The translations under genes and the position numbers were made by a program. This document shows positions 8,525-15,157 of a stretch of DNA of 64,000 nucleotides, piece after piece. A model generated the notes under the pieces. It was given only the letters and a program-made list of their open reading frames with translations, made no database searches and was not told the DNA's origin. This DNA comes from an uncultured bacterium (GTDB taxonomy: Bacteria; Planctomycetota; UBA8742; UBA2392), in assembly GCA_938014885.1 (NCBI GenBank), contig CALLQI010000020.1:59844-123843 (forward strand). Reading direction: 5' to 3'. The number at the start of each line of letters is the position of its first letter. Position 1 is the first letter of the stretch.

Positions 8525-9760
8525 ATGGAATCCCTCAAAGAACTCTATCGCATCGGTGCCGGCCCCAGCGCCAGCCACACGATGGGACCAAAACGCGCGG
8601 CCGAGAACTTCCTGGCGCGCTTTCCCGCCGCGGCCTCGTGGCGCGTGACGCTGTACGCAAGCCTCGCCAGTACGGGCAAAGGCCACCTGACCGATGTGGC
8701 CATGCAGCAGGTGTTCGGCAACCGCGCGTTCACGATTGACTGGAAGCCGCGCGAGCGCATGCCGCAGCACCCCAACGGCATGCACTGGCAGGCCTTTGAT
8801 GCCGGCGGCGCGGTGCTTGGCGAATGGCGCGTGTACAGCGTAGGCGGCGGCGCATTGGCCGAAGAAGGTGCCAGCGCGCCACCCAGCATCTACAAACTCA
8901 CCACCATGCGCGAAGTGCTGGCGTGGTCAAAGCAGCAGAACGTGCCGCTGTGGAAGTACATCGAAGAGTGCGAAGGCAAAGACATCTGGGCCTACCTGGC
9001 CGAATGCTGGCGCACCATGCAGGAAGCCATTGAGCGCGGGCTTGAAGCCTACGGCACCCTGCCCGGCAGCCTGAAGCTGCGGCGCAAGGCGCACCGCCAC
9101 TACCAGCAGGCCAAGGGTCGCCCCGGGCCGCTGCAACGCACGGGCTTGCTCACGGCCTACGCGCTGGCAGTCAGTGAAGAAAACGCAAGCGCAGGCACCG
9201 TCGTGACCGCGCCCACCTGCGGCGCGTGCGGTGTAGTGCCCGCCGTGTTGCGCTACATGAAGGAAGTCCTGAACGCCGACGACAAGCAGGTCCTGCGCGC
9301 CATGGCCACCGCCGGGCTGATCGGCAACCTGATTAAACACAACGCCAGCATTAGCGGCGCCGCCGTCGGTTGCCAGGGTGAAGTCGGGGCGGCGTGCAGC
9401 ATGGCCGCCGGCGCGGCAGCCCAGCTCATGGGCGGGGACACACGCCAGATCGAATATGCGGCCGAGATGGGCATTGAGCACCACCTGGGCCTTACCTGCG
9501 ACCCCGTCGCGGGCCTGGTGCAGATCCCCTGCATTGAGCGCAACGCCGTGGCCGCCATGCGCGCCGTGGACACCGCGGACTACGCGCTGCTCAGCGATGG
9601 CGAACACGAAATCCCGTTCGACACCGTCGTGCGCACGATGAAGGCCACCGGCGAAGACATGCAGGAACGTTACCGCGAAACCAGCGAAGGCGGCCTTGCC
9701 AAGATGCACATCCCCGCGGGTGTGGACCCTGCCAGCATCGAGTCCAATCACTGCGGCTAG
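8525..9760 (+). CDS. sdaA: L-serine ammonia-lyase (iron-sulfur type)
   Basis: Converts L-serine to pyruvate and ammonia. An N-terminal beta-type domain begins with YRIGAGPSASHTMGPKRAAE, matching the SSSHTxGP substrate site of the family. The C-terminal alpha-type domain holds the expected cysteines in APTCGACGVV, GCQGEVGAAC and LTCDPVAGLVQIPC, which would ligate a [4Fe-4S] cluster. At 411 aa it is slightly shorter than typical fused SdaA enzymes (about 450). The open frame extends upstream to 7775 but only in a different frame over the DUF3540/DUF4150 genes. The ATG at 8525 has GGAG at 8514-8517. Confidence 0.92.
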   Translation: MESLKELYRIGAGPSASHTMGPKRAAENFLARFPAAASWRVTLYASLASTGKGHLTDVAMQQVFGNRAFTIDWKPRERMPQHPNGMHWQAFDAGGAVLGEWRVYSVGGGALAEEGASAPPSIYKLTTMREVLAWSKQQNVPLWKYIEECEGKDIWAYLAECWRTMQEAIERGLEAYGTLPGSLKLRRKAHRHYQQAKGRPGPLQRTGLLTAYALAVSEENASAGTVVTAPTCGACGVVPAVLRYMKEVLNADDKQVLRAMATAGLIGNLIKHNASISGAAVGCQGEVGAACSMAAGAAAQLMGGDTRQIEYAAEMGIEHHLGLTCDPVAGLVQIPCIERNAVAAMRAVDTADYALLSDGEHEIPFDTVVRTMKATGEDMQERYRETSEGGLAKMHIPAGVDPASIESNHCG

Positions 9761-9817
9761 GTCAATCACGGCCGCGCACTGGCCCGTGGCGGCACAAGCC
9801 GCTACCCTGCGCGGCCT

Positions 9818-11422
9818 ATGACGAAACCAGCCCGAGTACGCGTTGCACCAAGCCCGACCGGCGACCCGCACGTCGGCACGGCCTACATGGCACTGTTCAA
9901 CAAGGCCATGGCCGACACCACCGGCGGAAAGTTTGTGCTGCGCATCGAAGACACCGACCGCGCGCGCTACGTGGCCGATTCCGAGGCCCAGATTTTCGAA
10001 GCGCTGGCGTGGCTCAGCCTCAACCCTGACGAAGGCCCCGAAGGCCACGGCGGCCCCGGCGGCCCGTTTGGCCCTTACCGCCAAAGCGAACGCCTGCCGC
10101 TGTACAAGGAAGCCGCCGACCGGCTCGTGAAGGAGGGCAAGGCGTATCGTTGCTTCTGCACCAGCGACCGGCTCGACACACTGCGCAAAATCCAGCAGGC
10201 CGAGAAATCCAAGTTCATCGGCTACGACGGCCTGTGCCGCGGCCTCAGCAAAGAAGATGTCGCCGCCAACATCGCAGCCGGCAAGCCCCACGTCGTGCGG
10301 CTGAAGCTGCGCCAGGACAACGAAATCCAGACCAGCGACCTGTTCCGTGGGCAGATCAATTTCATTGGTGCCGAACAGCAGGACCCGGTGCTGCTCAAGA
10401 CCGACCTGTTCCCCACCTATCACCTCGCGATGGCCGTGGACGACCACGCGATGGGCATCACCCACGTGATCCGCGCCGAGGAATGGATCCCCAGCCTGCC
10501 GATCCACTTTGAGCTGTACCGCGCGTTCGGCTGGGATGCGCCTGTGTTCGCGCACATGCCGCTGCTGCGCAACAAGGACAAAAGCAAAATCAGCAAGCGC
10601 AAGAATCCCACCAGCCTGCTGTGGTACCGCGACGCCGGCTTCCTGCCGGAGGCGCTGAAAAACTTTCTCGGGCTGATGGGTTTCAGCCTGCCCAACGACC
10701 AGGAATTTTTCAGCTACGCTGAGTTCCTGCAGCACTTTGAGCTCACGAAGGTCAACATCGGCGGGCCGATCTTTGATTTGCAGAAGCTGCACTGGCTCAA
10801 CGGCGAGTACATCCGCAAGCTCAGCGACGCCGAGCTTGAGGCGCGCCTGGTCGAGTACGTGCAGCACCTGATGCACCGCGAGCGCGAATTCGCCGACCTG
10901 CCCGAAGACCAGTTGCCGCAGGAGACGTTCCTCCGGGACTTCGAACAAAAGCGCCGCCGCTGGAGCCGCACCCTGGGCGGCCTGGCACCCGAACTCATGA
11001 CCAGCTTCGAGGTGAACCCGGCGCTGCTGAAGCCGATCATGCCGCTGATCCGCGAACGCCTGCACACACTGTGTGAGGCCGCGGACTATCTGCCCATGTT
11101 CTTCACCAACCGCTTCGAGTACACGCGCGAAATGTTCGTGCCCAAGAAGCAGACGCCCGAAGGCGCGGTGGCAGCGTTGAAGGCGGCACGAGACATCATC
11201 ACGGCCGCAGATTTCAACGACCCCACGTTGAAAGAGCAGCTGGACAACGAGTTCCGAACCAAAGCCGAAGCCATGGGCCAGAAGATCGGCCCGTTCCTGG
11301 GCCCGCTGCGAGTAGCCCTCACAGGCTCCACCGTAAGCCCACCGCTAGTAGAAAGCGCCATGGTGCTAGGCAAAGAAGAAACCCTTCACCGGGTAGAAAA
11401 CGCCCTGAAGTTCTTGGGATAG
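9818..11422 (+). CDS. gltX: Glutamyl-tRNA synthetase
   Basis: Class I aminoacyl-tRNA synthetase that charges tRNA-Glu (possibly also tRNA-Gln in a transamidation pathway; not decidable here). The opening RVAPSPTGDPHVGTAYMALF contains the HIGH-like HVGT; LRIEDTDRARYV follows, and KSKISKRKNP is the KMSKS-like loop around residue 262. Length 534 aa, slightly long for bacterial GltX. It starts 57 nt after sdaA on the same strand, but no clear operon link is visible. Confidence 0.95.
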   Translation: MTKPARVRVAPSPTGDPHVGTAYMALFNKAMADTTGGKFVLRIEDTDRARYVADSEAQIFEALAWLSLNPDEGPEGHGGPGGPFGPYRQSERLPLYKEAADRLVKEGKAYRCFCTSDRLDTLRKIQQAEKSKFIGYDGLCRGLSKEDVAANIAAGKPHVVRLKLRQDNEIQTSDLFRGQINFIGAEQQDPVLLKTDLFPTYHLAMAVDDHAMGITHVIRAEEWIPSLPIHFELYRAFGWDAPVFAHMPLLRNKDKSKISKRKNPTSLLWYRDAGFLPEALKNFLGLMGFSLPNDQEFFSYAEFLQHFELTKVNIGGPIFDLQKLHWLNGEYIRKLSDAELEARLVEYVQHLMHREREFADLPEDQLPQETFLRDFEQKRRRWSRTLGGLAPELMTSFEVNPALLKPIMPLIRERLHTLCEAADYLPMFFTNRFEYTREMFVPKKQTPEGAVAALKAARDIITAADFNDPTLKEQLDNEFRTKAEAMGQKIGPFLGPLRVALTGSTVSPPLVESAMVLGKEETLHRVENALKFLG

Positions 11423-11538
11423 GGGAGGGTGGGTGTGCTGCAGTTGAAGTCGTGCCGAGTCCAAGCCAGCCAGCGCGGTTCGGCGTCGCAGAATCTTCAA
11501 CCAGCATTGCGAGCAGGCCGAAGGCCGAAAGAACGTAG

Positions 11539-11558
11539 CCAGGCCCGTAAGGGCCTGG
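11539..11558 (+). terminator. Hairpin downstream of gltX
   Basis: Perfect stem CCAGGCCC / GGGCCTGG with a GTAA loop, followed by TTTC. It lies in the 222-nt gap between gltX and the oxoamine synthase, about 115 nt after the gltX stop. It may be a weak terminator or part of the next gene's leader. Nothing else was recognised in that gap. Confidence 0.4.
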
Positions 11559-11644
11559 TTTCATTCCGGCCTCGTACTCGGGTACCACACCATTGCCCCC
11601 GGGCTGGCGCGGTCTAAAACGGCGCTTCTTCAAGGAGACTTGCC

Positions 11645-12835
11645 ATGCACAACCTGAACGCCTGGTGCGCCGCTGAAATTGATGCCCTTCGGGCTCGTAG
11701 CCTTTTTCATATGCCGAAGGTTCACCAGTCGGCTGTTGGTGCGCGCGTCCTGATTGATGGCAAGCGGGTCATCCAGCTTTCGAACAACTCGTATCTCGGC
11801 CTCAGCACCCATCCGAAGGTGGTGGAGGCCGCCAAGCGTGCCCTCGATAAGTACGGCGTCGGCACCGGGGCCGTTCGGCCGATCAGCGGCACCATGGACC
11901 TGCACGTTGAGTGCGAAGAAAAGATCGCGAAATTCAAGGGCACCGAAAGCGCGCTGCTGTTCCAGAGCGGCTTCACGGCCAACGTCGGCGTCGTGAGTAC
12001 CCTGACGGTCGAGGGCGACCACATCATCAGCGACGAGTTGAACCACGCCAGCATTATCGACGGCGCGCGCCTCAGCAAGGCCAGTCGCGCGGTGTACCGC
12101 CACAAGGACCACGCCCACCTTGAGGAACTGTTGAAGGAAGCGCGTGGGCCCAAGGCGATCAAGGGCAAGATCCTGGTCGTCACCGATGGCGTGTTCAGCA
12201 TGGACGGCGACGTGGCCGACCTGCCCGCCGTGCTGGAACTCTGCGAAAAATACGACGCGATCCCCATGGTCGATGACGCGCACGCCACCGGCGTGATGGG
12301 CGAAAAGGGCCGCGGCACCGCCTGGGCCCAGCACGTTCACGAACGCTGGACGCTGACAGTCGGTACGCTCAGCAAGGCCGTGCCCGTCGTGGGCGGCTAC
12401 TTCGCGGGCCCCAAGGTCGTGAAAGAATACCTGATCGCCAAGGCGCGACCGTTCCTGTTCAGCGCAAGCCAGCCGCCGATGGTGGTGGCCGCCGTCAGCG
12501 CGTGCTTCGACGTGATGGAAACCGAGCCGCAGCACCACGCGCGCCTGTGGGAGAACACGAAGTTCTTCAAGGAAGGGCTCAAGAAGCTCGGCTTCAACAC
12601 GGGCAACAGCGTAAGCCCGGTGACGCCGGTGATCGTGGGCGAAGGCGCCAAGGCGGCCAAGTTCAGCGAGATTCTTCTAAAGAGCGGCGTGTACGCCCAG
12701 GGCATCTACTTCCCCATGGTGGCCGAGAAGCTGTCACGCGTACGCACCATCGTTAGCGCAGCCCACACCCGCGAAGACCTGCAGGAAGCACTCGACATCT
12801 TCGCCAAGTGCGGCAAGGAACTCGGGCTGATCTAG
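11645..12835 (+). CDS. PLP-dependent alpha-oxoamine synthase (glycine C-acetyltransferase-like)
   Basis: Class II aminotransferase-fold enzyme that condenses an amino acid with an acyl-CoA. SNNSYLGL near residue 46, DELNHASIIDGARL, VTDGVFSMDGD and VDDAHATGVMGEKGRG are family hallmarks. The PLP lysine is in TLSKAVPVVGGY; most family members read SKALG at that point, so VPVV is a variant. The overall pattern is closest to 2-amino-3-ketobutyrate CoA ligase, but serine palmitoyltransferase-like or biotin (BioF-like) activity cannot be excluded. Length 396 aa. An AAGGAG sits 5 nt before the ATG. There is no threonine dehydrogenase gene beside it. Confidence 0.85.
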   Translation: MHNLNAWCAAEIDALRARSLFHMPKVHQSAVGARVLIDGKRVIQLSNNSYLGLSTHPKVVEAAKRALDKYGVGTGAVRPISGTMDLHVECEEKIAKFKGTESALLFQSGFTANVGVVSTLTVEGDHIISDELNHASIIDGARLSKASRAVYRHKDHAHLEELLKEARGPKAIKGKILVVTDGVFSMDGDVADLPAVLELCEKYDAIPMVDDAHATGVMGEKGRGTAWAQHVHERWTLTVGTLSKAVPVVGGYFAGPKVVKEYLIAKARPFLFSASQPPMVVAAVSACFDVMETEPQHHARLWENTKFFKEGLKKLGFNTGNSVSPVTPVIVGEGAKAAKFSEILLKSGVYAQGIYFPMVAEKLSRVRTIVSAAHTREDLQEALDIFAKCGKELGLI

Positions 12836-12851
12836 TTGTAGACTGGGCCAG

Positions 12852-13100
12852 ATGACGCTGTTTGTCCTGGCATGGAATTACACGTGGTGGTTCAGCATGC
12901 CCGACCGCGACCCGGGCGTCTTGGAGTACATCTGCTTCGTGGGTTTCGCCGGGGCGCTGTTGTCGGCTCTGGCTATCGGCATCCGTCGCCGGGTGATGCG
13001 TGATCGATGGTTGCGCGGCCATGGAATCGACCCGGACCTACCCACCGGGGAAGGCAAGCCAGTTTCTTCAGAACACGAAGGCACTTGGCCCAGCGCATGA
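12852..13100 (+). CDS. Small single-span membrane protein, hypothetical
   Basis: 82-residue open frame 16 nt after the oxoamine synthase. It contains one clear hydrophobic span (about residues 28-46: FVGFAGALLSALAIGI) followed by an Arg-rich segment RRRVMRDRWLR, consistent with an N-out/C-in inner-membrane protein. No strong ribosome site and no family recognised. It may be real because of its position and its positive-inside pattern, but chance coding is possible. Confidence 0.4.
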   Translation: MTLFVLAWNYTWWFSMPDRDPGVLEYICFVGFAGALLSALAIGIRRRVMRDRWLRGHGIDPDLPTGEGKPVSSEHEGTWPSA

Positions 13101-13147
13101 TAGCAGGCACCGGTGCTGATCGACCGAGTCATGAGATCGCACAGAGA

Positions 13148-13173
13148 GCCCCGAGTGTAAGCTCGGGGTCCTT
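13148..13173 (+). terminator. Terminator-like hairpin
   Basis: Stem CCCCGAG (13149-13155) / CTCGGGG (13162-13168) with a TGTAAG loop, then TCCTTTC. It follows the small membrane gene and precedes the HicBA cassette. It resembles, in stem and loop, the 33-bp repeat at 13197 and 13667. Confidence 0.5.
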
Positions 13174-13196
13174 TCATGATCCGACCTCGAATCGCG

Positions 13197-13229
13197 TAGG
13201 CCCCAGACTTACGCCGCGGGGCTCCCTGT
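13197..13229 (+). repeat. 33-bp direct repeat, copy A (left of hicBA)
   Basis: Sequence beginning taggcccc and ending gggctccctgt; it matches copy B at 13667-13699 at 30 of 33 positions. Contains GCCCC/GGGGC arms able to form a hairpin around a ttacgc-containing loop. Confidence 0.8.
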
Positions 13230-13274
13230 TCAGCGTGTTGCGGGATGTTGCTACAATTGAACTGGAGGCACCCT

Positions 13275-13487
13275 ATGAGCCAAATGTACACCGCGATTGT
13301 GAAGCAGGATGAAGGCTGGTGGATCGGCTGGATTGAGGAAGTGCCCGGGGTGAACAGCCAGGGTGAAACTCGAGAGGAATTGCTTGAGAACTTGCGCTCT
13401 GCGTTGCAGGAGGCGCTTGAGCTGAATCGCGAGGAAGCACGGGCCGCAATGGCCGGCGCTTACACAGAAGAAAGCATCGCGATTTGA
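13275..13487 (+). CDS. hicB: HicB-family antitoxin
   Basis: 70-residue protein with the compact partial RNase H-like HicB fold: MYTAIVKQDEGWWIGWIEE, then VPGVNSQGETREELLENL and a C-terminal helix. Neutralises HicA and probably autoregulates. GGAGG (13264-13268) precedes the ATG by 6 nt; a TACAAT at 13252-13257 could be the promoter -10. There is no separate C-terminal DNA-binding domain, so this is the short HicB type. The downstream hicA overlaps by 4 nt, and the antitoxin gene comes first, the reverse of the classical hicA-hicB order. Confidence 0.85.
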   Translation: MSQMYTAIVKQDEGWWIGWIEEVPGVNSQGETREELLENLRSALQEALELNREEARAAMAGAYTEESIAI

Positions 13488-13669
13488 GCCGGCGCAAGCT
13501 GATTGCGCACCTTGTAGCCAACGGTTGTGTTCTCGTGCGTGAAGGCGCGAAACATTCGTGGTGGGCGAACCCGGCGAAGAACCGGCGCTCTGCTGTGCCG
13601 CGCCACACTGAAATCAACGACCACCTCGCCCGCAAGATTTGCCGCGACCTCGATATCCCTGCCCCATAG
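13484..13669 (+). CDS. hicA: HicA-family mRNA interferase toxin
   Basis: 61-residue double-stranded-RNA-binding-like toxin. SRRKLIAHLVANGCVLVREG followed by AKHSWWANP supplies the conserved His (residue 24) expected for RNase activity, and AVPRHTEINDHLARKICRDL is the family C-terminus. It starts at a TTG inside the hicB stop (TTGA overlap), implying coupled translation. Its TAG stop lies inside copy B of the flanking repeat. Confidence 0.8.
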   Translation: MSRRKLIAHLVANGCVLVREGAKHSWWANPAKNRRSAVPRHTEINDHLARKICRDLDIPAP

Positions 13670-13699
13670 GCCCCGGGTTTACGCCGCGGGGCTCCCTGT
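13667..13699 (+). repeat. 33-bp direct repeat, copy B (right of hicBA)
   Basis: Matches copy A at 13197-13229 with three substitutions. It begins on the hicA stop codon and ends on the last base of queA (opposite strand), so it also acts as the intergenic region between the convergent genes. The 6-bp GCCCCG/CGGGGC stem could terminate both. Confidence 0.8.
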
Positions 13700-14748
13700 C
13701 ACTCCGGCAGGCAGAGCATGGCGTCGCCGTAGCTGAAGAAGCGGTAGTCGTTCTCGAGTGCCGATTCGTAGGCTTGACGTGTCAACTCCACGCCTAGCCA
13801 GGCCGCCACCAGAAAAATCAATGTGCTTCGTGGCAGGTGGAAGTTGGTCAGCAGCGCGTCGCAGGCTCGCCAGCGCCATGGCGGGTGAATGAACAGGCGC
13901 GTTTCGCCCGTGCCTGCGCGCGGTACCCCGCGCTCATCGGCGACTGTTTCCAGTGTTCTTGTGGCCGTGGTGCCAACGCAGACCACGCGGCCGCCTGTTG
14001 CGCGGCAGGCGCTGACAGCAGCAGTCGTTTTCGGTGGAACGCTGTAGCTTTCGGCGTGCATGTCGTGGCCGGCTAACGTTTCGGCCTTGAGCGGGCGGAA
14101 CGTGCCGGGGCCGACGTGCAGTGTCACGAACGCGCGTGTGATGCCCCGGGCCTCACAGGCGTCCAGGATCGCGGGCGTGAAATGCAGGCTCGCGGTCGGT
14201 GCGGCCACGGCCCCCTCCGCTTCGGCGAACACACTCTGGTAGCGTTCGCGGTCAAGTGCGTCGCGGTCGTCGGGGCCCTTGGCGCGTTCAATGTACTGCG
14301 GCAGCGGCATTTTGCCATGCGCGTGCAGGTATTCGGCTGCATCCATTGACGTGTCAAGGCGAACCCGCCAGTGCCCCGGGCCGTATGCATCGCGCTCCAT
14401 CAAAGTCACGGTGGCTTCGGGCAGCGACAGCACTTCCCCGGCCTCAAGCTTTCCGCCCGCATTGGTCAGTGCCTCGAAGGCCCCGTTGTCGAGGGAGCGC
14501 AGCAGGAACACCTCCACGCGGCCGCCACTGGCGCGGGTGGCGTAAAGCCGGCACGGCCTCACTTTCGTGTTGTTCAGCAGCAGCAGATCGTGAGGCCGCA
14601 GCAACGCGGGCAAGTCCGCGAATCGGCAATGCTCGATGACACCCGATCCACGCCGCACAACCATCAGGCGCGAAGCATCCCGACGCTCAGCCGGAAGCTG
14701 GGCGATGCGCTCGGGGGGGATCGTGAAGGTGAAGGTGTCGGATTTCAT
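13699..14748 (-). CDS. queA: S-adenosylmethionine:tRNA ribosyltransferase-isomerase
   Basis: Adds the epoxycyclopentane moiety to 7-aminomethyl-deazaguanine in tRNA during queuosine synthesis. DLLLLNNTKVRPCRLYATR near the N-terminus, then HVGPGTFRPLKAE and TGETRLFIHPPWRWRACDAL, then LLTNFHLPRSTLIFLVAAW near the C-terminus are all QueA signatures. 349 aa, normal length. The ATG at 14748 overlaps the stop of the upstream minus-strand gene (ATGA), so translation is probably coupled. Two TTGACGTGTCAA palindromes lie inside the gene. The queE gene is in the window at 46 kb. Confidence 0.93.
   Translation of the reverse strand: MKSDTFTFTIPPERIAQLPAERRDASRLMVVRRGSGVIEHCRFADLPALLRPHDLLLLNNTKVRPCRLYATRASGGRVEVFLLRSLDNGAFEALTNAGGKLEAGEVLSLPEATVTLMERDAYGPGHWRVRLDTSMDAAEYLHAHGKMPLPQYIERAKGPDDRDALDRERYQSVFAEAEGAVAAPTASLHFTPAILDACEARGITRAFVTLHVGPGTFRPLKAETLAGHDMHAESYSVPPKTTAAVSACRATGGRVVCVGTTATRTLETVADERGVPRAGTGETRLFIHPPWRWRACDALLTNFHLPRSTLIFLVAAWLGVELTRQAYESALENDYRFFSYGDAMLCLPE
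13774..13785. repeat. TTGAC-NN-GTCAA palindrome site 1
   Basis: TTGACGTGTCAA, inside queA (encodes L-T-R-Q on the minus strand). Confidence 0.7.
14346..14357. repeat. TTGAC-NN-GTCAA palindrome site 2
   Basis: TTGACGTGTCAA, inside queA but in a different reading frame from site 1 (encodes L-D-T-S-M). Confidence 0.7.
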
Positions 14749-15128
14749 GGGTGCGGTGTGTGCGGTGCGGAGTTCGGCGTCGAAAGAGGAAAGTCCTCTG
14801 GGTTCAAGACACCGGAGTACGCCTGGTACGCGACTCTGTAGCGTGGGCCCAATACACGGCGCAGTTCCAGCCACAGGTCCTTCCCCAAGTTCTCCCAAGA
14901 GTCGGCGTCATGTGGATCTGAAAACCCGCTGCTGCGCGGGTTTTCGCTATTGAAAGTTGCGTCCATTGCAGCTGCCCAATCTGCGAGCGCGTTCCACAAA
15001 CCTTCTGGAACCGGCAACTCGCCCGGCATGACCTCGCCCACTCGATTTCCGCCTGCCCACCAGATCGGCGAACAGCCCCAATCGTGCATCAGCTTGAGTT
15101 CTATTGGAGACGAACTTCCATGAAGCAT
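14745..15128 (-). CDS. Hypothetical protein coupled to queA
   Basis: 127-residue protein of no family I recognise. It is Trp-rich (HDWGCSPIWWAGG near residue 20; five more Trp later) and has an ELPVPEGLWNALADWAAAMD segment that looks like a helix used by small immunity or regulatory proteins. The ATG at 15128 is preceded by GGAGG with a 7-nt spacer; an in-frame TTG at 15149 is less likely. Its stop overlaps the queA start by 4 nt, which supports real coding. No signal peptide or membrane segment. Confidence 0.65.
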   Translation of the reverse strand: MLHGSSSPIELKLMHDWGCSPIWWAGGNRVGEVMPGELPVPEGLWNALADWAAAMDATFNSENPRSSGFSDPHDADSWENLGKDLWLELRRVLGPRYRVAYQAYSGVLNPEDFPLSTPNSAPHTPHP

Positions 15129-15157
15129 GATCCAGCCTCCAGCCTCCAAACTCCGAC

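Noticed and set aside
8927..11065. 712-codon minus-strand open frame across sdaA and gltX
   Set aside because: It covers two genes with clear family motifs on the other strand, and its product shows no recognisable domain; a GC-bias shadow.
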